Assembly (NCBI GenBank): GCA_029960065.1 | Contig: JASCOF010000003.1 | Location: 186,001-250,000 of the forward strand | Direction: 5' to 3' | Source of the DNA: Flavobacteriaceae bacterium PS02336 | GTDB lineage: Bacteria > Bacteroidota > Bacteroidia > Flavobacteriales > Flavobacteriaceae | Length of the DNA stretch: 64,000 nucleotides | Part shown: in pieces, positions 45,597-55,545 of the stretch | Layout: each line of letters opens with the position of its first letter | How positions within the stretch are numbered: the stretch's first letter is position 1 | The notes under the pieces: generated by a model | Database searches by the model: none | The model's input: the letters and a program-made list of their open reading frames with translations, nothing else | Told to the model about the DNA's origin: nothing | Program-made: the position numbers and the translations under genes

Positions 45597-47003
45597 TTAT
45601 TTCCATCCTCCCCCTAATGCTCTGTATAAATCTACCACAGCCTGTAGCTTTTGCAAATTATCATTTACACCGCTTAACTGTGCCGTCAAAAGATTTTGTT
45701 CTGAAGTTAATACATCTGTATAATTCGTAGCTGAGCTATATTCTAAAAGCTGCTGTGTAAAATCGACTGCTTTCTCTAAAGCTTCGATTTGCTTTTGTCT
45801 TGAATCCTCTTTTTCAACAGCCATTTCATAAGAATATAAAGCATTTGAAACTTCCTGTCCTGCCGTTAATAGACTTTGCTGGAAATTATTGTATGCTTGT
45901 AATTGTTGTGACTGTGCTGTTGTCAATCTCATTTTATTCAGTCCTTGGTTAAAAATCGGCTGTGTTAAACCTCCAATAATTGAATAAAAAATAGAGTTAC
46001 TGAAAAAGTCTTTCAATTCTAAATTTGAAAATCCTGTACTTGCCGTAAGTGTCAAACTTGGATAAAAATATGTTTTCGCCAAATTTGTAGATTCAAAAGC
46101 CACTCTGAAATTAAATTCCGCTTGACGAACATCTGGACGATTGTTTAATAATTGAGCAGGCATACCAAGAGCGATTTTTTCAGGAATAATCTGTGTCCCT
46201 AGCTCTCCCCTATCAATTGGTCCGGGCGCTTGTCCTAATAAAATATTTAGAGCATTTTCGGTTTCACGGATATTTTGCTTCAAATCTGGAATCAAAACTT
46301 CTGCGGCGTGCTGATTTGCTTCACTCTGAACAACTGCTGCTCCTGTAACAATTGCACCTTCTTTTAAAGCTTTAATTGTTTCCACATTTTTGATACGGCT
46401 TTCTAATGTTTCCTGTGTAATTTTTAATGATTTATCATAAGCCAAAAGCATAAAATAATTATTTGCAATGTCTGCAATCAATTGCGTCTGCACAGCTTGT
46501 TTGGCAGCATCAGTTGCCAAATAAGTTGCCAAAGCCGCTCTTTTAGAACTGCTTAGTTTTCCCCAAACATCAAGTTCCCAAGACGTACTTGCACCCAATT
46601 TATAAGTGGTTGTCAAGGTATTGATATTAATACCTGGAGGAAAGTTAAGTCCTGCCTGTGACTGCTTGTTATGAGTAGCACTCGCATCCAATTGTAATGT
46701 TGGATAATAAGCTAATTTGCTCTGACGCAATGAAGCTCTGGCTTGTACAATATTCTCTATCGCATTTTTCAGGTTCAGATTCTGATCTAAACCTTTTTGA
46801 ATTAATGCATTTAGTTTTTCATCTTTAAAAACACTCTGCCAAGGCATATCTGCAATGGTAGTCGAATCTGTAGAAGATTGATCACGATACAACTGATCTG
46901 TTTTTAATGTTGTGGGACGTTCGTATTTCTTGGTAACAGAGCACGCACTAATTAGTGCGGCTGTTATTACCAGTAAAATATATTTATTTGAACTATTCGT
47001 CAT
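45597..47003 (-). CDS. Outer-membrane efflux channel lipoprotein (TolC/OprM, NodT type)
   Basis: The 468-residue protein has a lipoprotein signal (lipid Cys21 in ALISACS). It shows the two-fold TolC-like repeat of long helices (residues 60-260 and 270-460), with LNLKNAIENIVQARASLRQSKLAYYPTL in the first and LNNRPDVRQAEFNFRVAFESTNLAKTYFYPSL in the second. It forms the trimeric outer-membrane duct of a tripartite pump. The RND permease gene ends 18 bp upstream and the adaptor gene precedes that, so all three form one operon in the order adaptor, pump, channel. Confidence 0.92.
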   Translation of the reverse strand: MTNSSNKYILLVITAALISACSVTKKYERPTTLKTDQLYRDQSSTDSTTIADMPWQSVFKDEKLNALIQKGLDQNLNLKNAIENIVQARASLRQSKLAYYPTLQLDASATHNKQSQAGLNFPPGININTLTTTYKLGASTSWELDVWGKLSSSKRAALATYLATDAAKQAVQTQLIADIANNYFMLLAYDKSLKITQETLESRIKNVETIKALKEGAIVTGAAVVQSEANQHAAEVLIPDLKQNIRETENALNILLGQAPGPIDRGELGTQIIPEKIALGMPAQLLNNRPDVRQAEFNFRVAFESTNLAKTYFYPSLTLTASTGFSNLELKDFFSNSIFYSIIGGLTQPIFNQGLNKMRLTTAQSQQLQAYNNFQQSLLTAGQEVSNALYSYEMAVEKEDSRQKQIEALEKAVDFTQQLLEYSSATNYTDVLTSEQNLLTAQLSGVNDNLQKLQAVVDLYRALGGGWK

Positions 47004-47021
47004 TTCTTTCTGAATTAAATT

Positions 47022-50000
47022 TTACTCTTTATGAGCTTCTATTAAATGAATTTCGTCTTCATCGTCATCGTCATCATAACCATCTTTTGCCGGTCCGCTG
47101 ATTCTTTCTTGTAAGTTTTGGAAAATGATAAATAGAACTGGAATTACAAATACTCCTAAAATGGTTCCGATTAACATACCTCCAACAGCTCCAGTACCAA
47201 TAGATTTGTTACCAACAGCTCCTGCTCCAGAAGCAAACATTAACGGAACTAATCCTAAAATAAAGGCAAATGAAGTCATCAAAATTGGACGTAAACGTGC
47301 TACAGCTCCTTCAATTGCTGCTTGTACAACTGGCAGTCCTTTACGCCTTCTGTCCAAAGCAAATTCGACAATCAAAATACCGTTCTTTGCTAAAAGTCCG
47401 ATCAGCATGATTAAGGAAATCTGTAAATAGATATTACTATTCAATTTGAAAATAATTGAGAATAAATAAGCTCCCGCTAGACCAAACGGAATTGAAAATA
47501 ATACCGCAAAAGGTAAAATATAACTTTCGTACTGTGCACTCAACAAGAAATAAACGAAAACCAAACATAAAATAAAGATGAATATCGTTTCACTTCCAGA
47601 AGCTAATTCCTCACGTGTTAATCCAGAGAATTCATAACCATAACCTGCAGGTAGATTTTCTGCAGCTACTTCCTGAATTGCTTTAATGGCATCTCCAGAA
47701 CTGTAACCTGGTTTTGGCGCTCCTGTAATCGAAATCGACGTAAATAAGTTAAATCTCGAAATTGATTCTGGTCCAAAAACTCTTGTCATTTTTACAAACT
47801 CTGTAATTGGTGCCATATTTCCTGCACTATTACGAACGAATATCTTATTCAATCCCTCTGTATTAGCTCTAAACTCTGGAGAAGCCTGAACCATTACACG
47901 ATATTGTTTTCCGAATTTATTGAAATTCGAAGCATATAATCCACCATAATAACCTTGCATTGTCGAAAGGATAGTATTCACAGAAACTCCTGCATCTTTT
48001 GCTTTCGCTAAATTAATATCCATCATATACTGAGGAAATCCTGGATTAAAAGGTGTTGTCGCATATTGAATTTCTGGACGTTCAGCTAATTTTGCAAGGA
48101 ATTCGTTATTTACTTTATAGAAATCAGCAGTTGTATGTCCACCTTTATCCTGTAATTGGAATTCGAATCCACCGCTTTGTCCAAAACCTTGAATGGTCGG
48201 CGGTGAAATGAAGAAGATACTTGCCTCACGAATACCGCTTGTTTTAGCAAAAAGCTGTCCGATTACGTCATCAACACTTAAATCACGCTGATCCCAAGGA
48301 TACAATTTCACAATAACCATACTGTAGGCACTACCCGCACCCGCTGTAAAGTTCTGTCCAACAATACGTAGTGTATTTTTAACTCCCGGAATAGTTTTCG
48401 CAATACTATCTACTCTTTTGGCAATGATATCCGAACGCTCCATAGAAGCTGAAGGCGGTAAGCTGATATTGGCAAAAACAGTTCCTTGATCTTCCGAAGG
48501 AACGAAAGCAGAAGGTGTAGTTTTCATCATATAAAATAAGGCAGCTCCAGCAATTGCAATCGAAGCTAATACAATCCATTTTTTGACAGAAAGGAAACTT
48601 ACCGAACGCTTATATCTTTGTGTTACATTATCAAACGCAACGTTAAACGAAGTATAAAAACGTTGTAAAAAGCTTTTATGTTTATGATCGTCAGCATGCG
48701 GTTTCAGTAAAAGTGCACACAAAGCTGGACTCAATGTCAAGGCATTTACTGCCGAAAGAATAATCGCTACAGCCAGTGTAATACCAAACTGTTTGTAGAA
48801 AACCCCTGTTGATCCTGTAATAAAGGTTACTGGAATAAATACCGCAGCCATTACCAATGTAATCGAAATAATCGCTCCAGAAATTTCGTCCATTGCGTGA
48901 ATGGTCGCTTTTTTAGCCGATTTATATCCGTCATCTAATTTGGCGTGAACGGCCTCGACGACGACAATCGCATCATCGACCACAATACCAATGGCAAGTA
49001 CCATCGCAAAAAGCGTCAATAAGTTAATCGTAAATCCGAATAAATTCAGAAAGAAAAACGTACCCACAATCGCAACCGGAACCGCAATCGCTGGAATTAA
49101 TGTTGATCTAAAATCTTGAAGGAAAATAAATACTACGATGAAAACCAATATAAAGGCTTCAACCAAAGTATGAATTACTTTTTCGATAGAAGCATCCAAA
49201 TTTTCATTAACATCCACCATAATGGTGTATTTCATTCCTTTTGGAAAACTCTTCGCTGCTTCTTCAATTAATTTTTTAGAATTGATAATTACATCACGTG
49301 CATTAGATCCCGGCGTCTGGCTGATTGCCATTGCTGCCGATTCTACGCCGTTTGTTTTAATTGTTGAAGAATAACTTAAAGATCCTAATTCTACTTTAGC
49401 TACATCTTTAAGTCGAAGCATCTGCCCATTCCCAACTGATTTTATAATAATTTCCTCGAATTCTTTCGCAGATGTTAAACGTCCTTTGTATTTAATTACA
49501 TATTGAAACGCCTGATTTCCATTTTCACCAAATTTACCCGGTGCGGCTTCGATATTCTGCTCAGCCAAAGCTGCCGAAATATCGCTCGGAATCAGTTTGT
49601 ATTGCTGCATAACATCTGGTTTCAGCCAGATTCTCATTGAGTAATCTTTTGCACCAAAAACGGTTACATCACCTACTCCAACCACACGCTGGATCTGCGG
49701 TACAAGATTGATCTTTGCGTAATTTTGAAGAAACGTCTGATCGTAAGCTTTATCATCACTGTATAAAGAGAAAATCAATAAGTTACTACTCTGGCTTTTG
49801 GTTACAGTAACCCCGGCCTGAGTAACCTCTACAGGAAGTAAACTTGTTGCTCTTGAAACCCTGTTCTGCACGTTTACCGCTGCTAAATCAGGATTGGTTC
49901 CTACTTTAAAGAAAACTTTAATAGAAGCATTACCATCATTTGTTGCCGTAGAAGTCATGTAAGTCATGTTTTCTACACCATTAATCTGCTCTTCCAGCGG

Positions 50001-50189
50001 AATTACGATACTTTTAAGTACCACATCTGCATTCGCTCCTGTATAACTTGCTGCGACGTTTACCGTTGGCGGCGCAATATCGGGATATTGAGAAATCGGT
50101 AACTCAATTAGGCCTAAAACACCTAAAATAACGATAATAACAGATATTACCGTCGAGAGTACGGGTCTTTGTATAAATTTTTTAAACAT
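47022..50189 (-). CDS. RND efflux pump inner-membrane transporter (HAE1/AcrB type)
   Basis: The 1055-residue protein has 12 transmembrane helices and two large periplasmic loops. It opens MFKKFIQRPVLSTVISVIIVILGVLGL, a standard HAE1 start. The proton-relay motif AIGIVVDDAIVVVEAVHA in helix 4 carries the paired Asp residues of AcrB. LPVEVTQAGVTVTKS and PPSASMERSD fit the porter domain. It expels hydrophobic drugs, detergents or bile-type compounds by proton antiport. The C-terminus ends in an acidic run (DGYDDDDDEDE), which is not common in AcrB. It lies 7 bp after the adaptor gene. Confidence 0.94.
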   Translation of the reverse strand: MFKKFIQRPVLSTVISVIIVILGVLGLIELPISQYPDIAPPTVNVAASYTGANADVVLKSIVIPLEEQINGVENMTYMTSTATNDGNASIKVFFKVGTNPDLAAVNVQNRVSRATSLLPVEVTQAGVTVTKSQSSNLLIFSLYSDDKAYDQTFLQNYAKINLVPQIQRVVGVGDVTVFGAKDYSMRIWLKPDVMQQYKLIPSDISAALAEQNIEAAPGKFGENGNQAFQYVIKYKGRLTSAKEFEEIIIKSVGNGQMLRLKDVAKVELGSLSYSSTIKTNGVESAAMAISQTPGSNARDVIINSKKLIEEAAKSFPKGMKYTIMVDVNENLDASIEKVIHTLVEAFILVFIVVFIFLQDFRSTLIPAIAVPVAIVGTFFFLNLFGFTINLLTLFAMVLAIGIVVDDAIVVVEAVHAKLDDGYKSAKKATIHAMDEISGAIISITLVMAAVFIPVTFITGSTGVFYKQFGITLAVAIILSAVNALTLSPALCALLLKPHADDHKHKSFLQRFYTSFNVAFDNVTQRYKRSVSFLSVKKWIVLASIAIAGAALFYMMKTTPSAFVPSEDQGTVFANISLPPSASMERSDIIAKRVDSIAKTIPGVKNTLRIVGQNFTAGAGSAYSMVIVKLYPWDQRDLSVDDVIGQLFAKTSGIREASIFFISPPTIQGFGQSGGFEFQLQDKGGHTTADFYKVNNEFLAKLAERPEIQYATTPFNPGFPQYMMDINLAKAKDAGVSVNTILSTMQGYYGGLYASNFNKFGKQYRVMVQASPEFRANTEGLNKIFVRNSAGNMAPITEFVKMTRVFGPESISRFNLFTSISITGAPKPGYSSGDAIKAIQEVAAENLPAGYGYEFSGLTREELASGSETIFIFILCLVFVYFLLSAQYESYILPFAVLFSIPFGLAGAYLFSIIFKLNSNIYLQISLIMLIGLLAKNGILIVEFALDRRRKGLPVVQAAIEGAVARLRPILMTSFAFILGLVPLMFASGAGAVGNKSIGTGAVGGMLIGTILGVFVIPVLFIIFQNLQERISGPAKDGYDDDDDEDEIHLIEAHKE

Positions 50190-50196
50190 TCTTTTT

Positions 50197-51351
50197 TTAT
50201 TTTAAATCAGCGTAAACTGTTTCTGGACTTTGCTTTTGCGCTTTAATTTCAGTTCCTTCTTTTAGAGAAGCTACTCCTTCTAATACGATTTCATCTCCAG
50301 ATTTTAAGCCGCTTGTTACCACATAATAGTTTCCTGCTGTGTTTTCAAGAACTGTGATATTGACATTTTTTGTTTTCTTATCTGTACCTAATACTACAGC
50401 AAACATTTTATCTTGAAGTTCGAATGTTGCGCTCTGCGGAATAATTATTCCGTCTTTTATATCTTTTGGAATTCGAACAGTAGTACTGCTTCCGCTTCTG
50501 ATAATTCCTTTTGGATTTGGGAAACGCGCTCTAATATTTACTGTACCCGTTTCGGTATTAATCAATCCGTTTACGGTTTCAATATGTCCTTTTTCATCGT
50601 AAGCAGATCCATCAGACAGCAGTAAAGAAACGGCCGGCATACTTTTCAACTTTTGGTTTAATGAAGCTCCAGAATCTTTCGTGAAATTCAACAGTGCTTT
50701 TTCGTTCATTGCGAAGTAAGCATAAACATTACCAATGCTTGAAACTGTAGTTAAAGGTTCTGTTGTATTCGAACTTACCAAACTTCCTAAACGAAACGGA
50801 ATTGAACCTACAACTCCATTTACTGGACTGGTTACGGTTGTGTAACCTAAGTTTGTTTTAGCATTTACTAAAGCTGCATTTGCCTGAGCCAAAGCCGCTA
50901 AAGCAGACTCATACGTATATTGTGCTGATTCTAAATCGTATTTACTGATGATTCCTTTTTCAACCAAAGGTTTTACTTTATTTACAGCCAATTTAGCAGC
51001 ACTTAAATCGGCTTGAGCACTTTTAATACTTGCTGTAGCCGTTCTAACTTGCTGCTCATATTCTGGAGCGCTGATTTTAAATAAAGGCTGGCCAGCTTTT
51101 ACAACTGCTCCTTCATCTACAAAAATTTTATCAATATACCCCTCAACTCTTGGGCGGATTTCTATATTTTGCTGTCCTTGAATACTAGCAGGGAAATCGC
51201 TGTTTAATGTAGCAGATTCCTGTTGTAATGTCACAGTCTTATACTCTTTTATCTGCGGTGCACCGCCAGCCTGAGCCGACTTGTCATTTTTACCGCAAGA
51301 AGCGATAACAATAGATGCTGCGAGAATACTTAAAAATGATTGCTTATTCAT
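50197..51351 (-). CDS. RND efflux periplasmic adaptor lipoprotein (MFP/AcrA type)
   Basis: The 384-residue protein has a lipobox (IVIASCG, Cys19). An N-terminal beta-strand and lipoyl half-motif (RPRVEGYIDKIFVDEGAVVKAGQPLFKI) comes first, then a helical hairpin (residues 100-170, rich in Ala/Lys). The second lipoyl half follows (LGYTTVTSPVNGVVGSIPFRLGSLV), then beta-barrel and membrane-proximal domains. It links the RND pump to the outer-membrane channel. It is first in the operon and divergent from the LytS gene, with 266 bp between the two starts. Confidence 0.92.
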   Translation of the reverse strand: MNKQSFLSILAASIVIASCGKNDKSAQAGGAPQIKEYKTVTLQQESATLNSDFPASIQGQQNIEIRPRVEGYIDKIFVDEGAVVKAGQPLFKISAPEYEQQVRTATASIKSAQADLSAAKLAVNKVKPLVEKGIISKYDLESAQYTYESALAALAQANAALVNAKTNLGYTTVTSPVNGVVGSIPFRLGSLVSSNTTEPLTTVSSIGNVYAYFAMNEKALLNFTKDSGASLNQKLKSMPAVSLLLSDGSAYDEKGHIETVNGLINTETGTVNIRARFPNPKGIIRSGSSTTVRIPKDIKDGIIIPQSATFELQDKMFAVVLGTDKKTKNVNITVLENTAGNYYVVTSGLKSGDEIVLEGVASLKEGTEIKAQKQSPETVYADLK

Positions 51352-51617
51352 TGTGAAAAATGTGTAATTATCGATTATATGAAGACAAAAGAACTAAAAT
51401 ATAACAAACGAAAATTTTCAAATAGACGAAGAGCGAATTAGAATCGATAAAGGCAACCTAACAACCGATGGACTTTTTTAAAATATTAAACAAGTGTTTA
51501 ATTTTTATCTTATCGGCTCTAAAATGCTATTTAGAGACTCTAAATCCGTTTTGGGCGATTGCTCAAAAATTGTATTCGAATAAAATGTAATATTGTCCTT
51601 AAAAATCACAAATTACA

Positions 51618-52667
51618 ATGACACCAACCTTTTTTAGACCCTATTTATTTACTGGACTACATATACTTGGATGGTTTTTGCTGGGGTATCTTATGCTGTT
51701 TTATATTCCACTAACTTGGAATGTAGTACTTCCGTCAGCATTTTGGCTTTGGCAGAGCATTATATTATTTTTACTGATTGTTGTTTTTTATTCGACTGCA
51801 AAAATCATTGTTCCAAAAACAATTATCAAAGACAATACTTCTCTGTTTTTACTTTGGGCACTGCTGGCTATTTTTAGCATGCAGCTAATTGCTTATTTTT
51901 ATACCTCTCAAACAGATCTTCACAATCAAATCAGCAAGGCTATTGGCTTTACAAAATATAAAAACCCTTATTTCGATAATTACGTTTTTACACTAACATT
52001 ACTGGTTTTAGGCATAAGCACGAGTTGGGCAATGTTACAATATTGGCAGAAAGCCGCACAGCACAAACAAAAATTAGAACAAGATAAAACTGCTGCCGAA
52101 TTGGCAATGCTGAAAGCACAGATTAATCCGCATTTTTTCTTTAACTCACTAAACAGTATTTATTCGCTGACTTATACTGACATTGAAGATTCGCGAAATG
52201 CACTGCATACTTTAAGCCGTATGATGCGTTATTTACTTTACAGCACTGAAGGCGAAAGAACTACGTTACTTAAGGAAGTAGAATTTCTAAAAGATTTTAT
52301 TGCTTTAATGAAACTCCGCGCTAATAGTAAACTGACCATTACAACAGACATTCCTGAAAAAATACACGATTACCCAATTGTTCCAATGTTATTATTACCT
52401 TTAGTAGAAAATGCTTTTAAACATGGCGTTCATGCTACTGATAAAAGCGAAATACACATTGAACTTTCGCAAAATGGAAATGATTTAGAGTTTGAAGTCG
52501 AGAATACTTTCTTCGAAAAAGTTTCTGTTTCTGATGAAGGTGGCATTGGTTTAACCAACACAAAAAGAAGATTACACCTGATTTATCCTAATCATCATTT
52601 TATGACTTTTGGGGTTACTCCAGATGGAACTTATAAAATTAAATTGAAAATAACTTTAGAGCAATGA
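51618..52667 (+). CDS. LytS-type sensor histidine kinase
   Basis: The 349-residue inner-membrane kinase has four N-terminal helices (residues 8-30, 42-62, 74-96, 122-145) and a short coiled coil (145-165). The His_kinase domain has the phospho-acceptor in LKAQINPHFFFNSLNSIY (His172), and the ATP-binding lid begins LLLPLVENAFKHGV. This is the LytS/YehU class typical of Bacteroidota. It overlaps the response regulator gene by 4 bases, so the two proteins form a two-component pair. The divergent efflux operon is a possible target. Confidence 0.92.
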   Translation: MTPTFFRPYLFTGLHILGWFLLGYLMLFYIPLTWNVVLPSAFWLWQSIILFLLIVVFYSTAKIIVPKTIIKDNTSLFLLWALLAIFSMQLIAYFYTSQTDLHNQISKAIGFTKYKNPYFDNYVFTLTLLVLGISTSWAMLQYWQKAAQHKQKLEQDKTAAELAMLKAQINPHFFFNSLNSIYSLTYTDIEDSRNALHTLSRMMRYLLYSTEGERTTLLKEVEFLKDFIALMKLRANSKLTITTDIPEKIHDYPIVPMLLLPLVENAFKHGVHATDKSEIHIELSQNGNDLEFEVENTFFEKVSVSDEGGIGLTNTKRRLHLIYPNHHFMTFGVTPDGTYKIKLKITLEQ

Positions 52668-53398
52668 CCGTATTAAAATGTATAGCAGTAGATGATGAAC
52701 CATTAGCTTTAAAATTGGTAGAAACATTCATACATCAAACTCCTTTTTTAGAATTGATCACTACCTGTGACAATGCAGTAGATGCCATGGGTATTATTCG
52801 GGAAGAAAAACCAGATGTCGTTTTTTTAGACATCAATATGCCGAATTTAACCGGAATGGAGCTGGCAAGACTTTTACAAGATCAACCTGGACCACTTCCT
52901 AAAATTGTCTTTACAACAGCTTATAATCACTACGCAATTGAAGGTTATAGAGTAAATGCTGTAGATTATCTTTTAAAACCTTTTAGTTATGAAGAGTTTC
53001 TGCGTGCTTCGAGCAAAGTGTTGCAGCTGCAGGAAGAAGCTACTAATAATGCGTTTCAGAACATTGCTGCAGATGATGAATTTATCTTTTTAAAGGTAGA
53101 ATATCAATGGGTTAGAATTTCATTGAAAGATATTTGTTATATCGAAAGTTTGAAAGATTATGTAAAAGTACATCTTGAAGATTCTCAAAAAGCTTTGCTT
53201 TCACTTATCTCTCTAAAAGCTTTAGAAGAAAAACTTCCTTCATCCAAATTTATGCGTGTTCATCGTTCGTTTATTGTTTCATTAGATAAAATCAGCGCCA
53301 TTAGTAAAAATTCCATTTTTATCGATAAAATAGAAATTACAGTTGGCGAACAATACAAAGAAGCCTTTAAAACGATGGTTGATAAATGGCTGAAATAA
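52664..53398 (+). CDS. LytTR-type response regulator
   Basis: The 244-residue protein has an N-terminal receiver domain: acidic pocket VDDEP (residues 9-13), phospho-acceptor Asp56 in VVFLDINMP, and conserved Lys in YLLKPFSYEEFL. The C-terminal LytTR DNA-binding domain (about residues 140-240) contains LKDICYIESLKDYVKVHL and FMRVHRSFIVSLDKI. It should be phosphorylated by the LytS kinase encoded immediately upstream (4-base overlap). LytTR sites are usually paired direct repeats about 21 bp apart; none was recognised in the 51352-51617 gap. Confidence 0.93.
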   Translation: MTVLKCIAVDDEPLALKLVETFIHQTPFLELITTCDNAVDAMGIIREEKPDVVFLDINMPNLTGMELARLLQDQPGPLPKIVFTTAYNHYAIEGYRVNAVDYLLKPFSYEEFLRASSKVLQLQEEATNNAFQNIAADDEFIFLKVEYQWVRISLKDICYIESLKDYVKVHLEDSQKALLSLISLKALEEKLPSSKFMRVHRSFIVSLDKISAISKNSIFIDKIEITVGEQYKEAFKTMVDKWLK

Positions 53399-53417
53399 AA
53401 TTAGAATTACAAAAATT

Positions 53418-53711
53418 ATGGAAAAAAGATCAAACAAATATTACTTAACATTAAGTCTTAAGGAATATGCAAACGGTGACACAGAGCCGGCTAAAGAATT
53501 AGGAATCGAATTTGACAATCATGACGAAATTTTCGGAATCATTGATCGAATCAAAGAAAAGAACATTTTTGCAAATGATTCAGAAGCAGTTCAGTTTGCA
53601 ATAGGTTTAAAATTATTTAGCGAAATTAAAATCAAAAATCGCAAAAACCCTCTTTTTGAAGAATTAAATGAAGTTTTTCCTTTATTTATGAAAAAATTAA
53701 AAAGTCTTTAG
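53418..53711 (+). CDS. DUF3861-family small protein
   Basis: The 97-residue cytoplasmic protein matches DUF3861 over its whole length: YYLTLSLKEYANGD, LGIEFDNHDEIFGIIDRI, FANDSEAVQFAIGLKLFSEIKIKNRKNPLFEEL. No function is established for the family. It lies 19 bp after the response regulator gene in the same direction, so it is probably the third gene of the LytS/LytTR operon. Confidence 0.75.
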   Translation: MEKRSNKYYLTLSLKEYANGDTEPAKELGIEFDNHDEIFGIIDRIKEKNIFANDSEAVQFAIGLKLFSEIKIKNRKNPLFEELNEVFPLFMKKLKSL

Positions 53712-54053
53712 AAATCCCTTGAAAAATGCGACTTCTCAGGTGTTGTTTTTGTAAACTTATATGTTAAATTTAACTTAAAGAACAAACAATACGGTTTTTA
53801 TTGACAATAATCTCTCACAAATTTTCGTTTCAATTAGGCATGTCCCACTAAATGCTTTCCATAAGAAGTTTAATTTCTTTGTTTGAAATTCTTTCGCTTC
53901 AATTAAAGCATTTAGGCATTCTTAATTGAAAATAAAAGGAGAATTTATTTCGAAACTGACCATTTCACTTTTAATAAATCTCCAAAAACAATCTTCACTT
54001 TCGAAATGTTCGATAATGCATAATTTATTTTTTAACTATTAAAATGAAGCATT
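53712..54053. other. Gene-free gap before the sugar dehydrogenase gene
   Basis: An imperfect inverted repeat, CAATTA...TAAATGCTTT (53831-53858) with AAAGCATTTA...TAATTG (53905-53928), is the main feature. The remainder is AT-rich leader sequence. No gene, riboswitch or clear promoter was recognised. Confidence 0.5.
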
Positions 54054-55277
54054 ATGATAATTCAAAAAAGTATTTTTCTTCTTGCCGGAGTCCTCATTTT
54101 AGGCAGCTGTTCTAATAATGACAATGACGACACCAATGTTGGGCCAACTGGGCCTCCTGTAGAAACAGGAACACCTAATACTTCGTACCAGCCTGCATTT
54201 TCTGGACAAACACGTGCAGGAAGCATTCAGACTACAACCGAATTCGAATCTAAAGTTATCACCAACGGTTTAAGCGCTCCTTGGGGCGTTGCTTATCTTC
54301 CTGACGGACGTCTTTTGGTTACTGAAAAAGCAGGAAATATCAAAATTGTTACACAAGCTGGAGTAATCAGTAATGCATTAACTGGTGTTCCTGCCGTTAA
54401 TCCTGCAGACCAAGGAGGTTTGCTGGGAATTTGTCTTGATCCTGCTTATGAAACGAATCGAATGATTTATTGGGTATTCTCTGAAGCTGCAGCAGGCGGC
54501 AATATTACCGCTGTTGCAAAAGGAAGAATATCTAATAATGAAACTGCTGTTGAAAATGTTGCCGTTATCTACCGTTCTAATACACCAAATGCAAGTACAC
54601 TTCATTATGGAGGACGTGTTTTATTTGATAAAACTGGAAATTTATTTGTGAGTATTGGCGAAAGATCTGTGTTACAAACGCGTCCTTTAGCACAAGCTGT
54701 AAACAGCAGTTTGGGTAAAGTAGTTCGTATTACAACCAGCGGTCAGGCGGCATCAGGAAATCCAACTATTACTGGAACTGGCGCTTTACCAGAATTATAT
54801 ACCATAGGACACAGAAACCCACAGGGATTGGCTATTCATCCAACAACAGGTGAATTATGGCAGAGTGAACACGGTCCAAGAGGCGGCGATGAAATTAACC
54901 GAATTAAAGCTGGAGCCAATTACGGCTGGCCAACCATTACTTATGGAATTGAATACGGCGGTGCAAAAATTGGAGACGGAATAACGCAAAAAGAAGGAAT
55001 GGAACAACCGGTCTATTATTGGGATCCAGTTGTTTCTCCTAGCGGAATGACTTTTTATTCTGGAAAACGAATTCCAGAATGGGAAAACAATTTATTCATA
55101 GGTGCATTAAGCGGCATGCATATTGTCCGTTTAGCTATTAAAGACAATAAAGTGGCTGGAGAAGAAAGATTATTATCTAGCGAAAGCCAAAGATTTAGAG
55201 ATATTACACAAGGAAAAGATGAAGCATTATACGCCGTTACCGATCAAGGAAGACTTTATAAAATTGATAAAAAATAG
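54054..55277 (+). CDS. PQQ-dependent aldose sugar dehydrogenase-like lipoprotein
   Basis: The 407-residue product has a lipobox (LILGSCS, Cys19) and then an Asp/Asn-rich linker. A six-bladed propeller of the soluble glucose dehydrogenase/YliI family follows. Motifs include LSAPWGVAYLPDGRLLVTEKAG, the GLLGICLDPAY block, ASTLHYGGRVLFDKTGNLFVSIGER, and the hallmark HRNPQGLAIHPTTGELWQSEHGPRGGDEINRI followed by ANYGWP. These supply PQQ and calcium ligands in characterised members. It would oxidise aldoses at C1 in the periplasm. PQQ biosynthesis genes are not in this window. It is a single-gene unit closed by a terminator. Confidence 0.87.
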   Translation: MIIQKSIFLLAGVLILGSCSNNDNDDTNVGPTGPPVETGTPNTSYQPAFSGQTRAGSIQTTTEFESKVITNGLSAPWGVAYLPDGRLLVTEKAGNIKIVTQAGVISNALTGVPAVNPADQGGLLGICLDPAYETNRMIYWVFSEAAAGGNITAVAKGRISNNETAVENVAVIYRSNTPNASTLHYGGRVLFDKTGNLFVSIGERSVLQTRPLAQAVNSSLGKVVRITTSGQAASGNPTITGTGALPELYTIGHRNPQGLAIHPTTGELWQSEHGPRGGDEINRIKAGANYGWPTITYGIEYGGAKIGDGITQKEGMEQPVYYWDPVVSPSGMTFYSGKRIPEWENNLFIGALSGMHIVRLAIKDNKVAGEERLLSSESQRFRDITQGKDEALYAVTDQGRLYKIDKK

Positions 55278-55310
55278 AAATAAGTAAACTTGTTCATTAT
55301 ACTAGCCAAA

Positions 55311-55335
55311 AACGCCCCAGTAAAATGGGGCGTTT
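55311..55335 (+). terminator. Terminator of the sugar dehydrogenase gene
   Basis: AACGCCCCAG-TAAAA-TGGGGCGTTT forms a strong stem followed by TCGTATTTTATT on the plus strand, 33 bases after the stop codon. Confidence 0.85.
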
Positions 55336-55351
55336 CGTATTTTATTATTTG

Positions 55352-55542
55352 TTTTGTTTCAGGTTTCAAGTTTTAGGTTGCTATGCTTTGTGTTTTTCTC
55401 ACCGCAAAGCACGCAAGGTTTTTTGATATGTAAAATCTATAGAAAACGCAAAGTTCGCAAAGCTTTGTGTAAAAACTTTGCGAACCTTGTGGTTATGTAT
55501 ACATATCGTATATCAACCTGAAATTTGAAACCTGAAACAAAA
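55352..55542. repeat. Nested inverted repeats in a convergent gap
   Basis: The outer arms (55352-55380 with 55514-55542, TTTTGTTTCAGGTTTC type) pair at 27 of 29 positions. Inside is a second hairpin, AAGTTCGCAAAG (55450-55461) with CTTTGCGAACCTT (55477-55489), and GCAAAG half-sites around 55403-55420. Two repeat families therefore appear nested, as at 7147-7283. Confidence 0.75.
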
Positions 55543-55545
55543 AAA

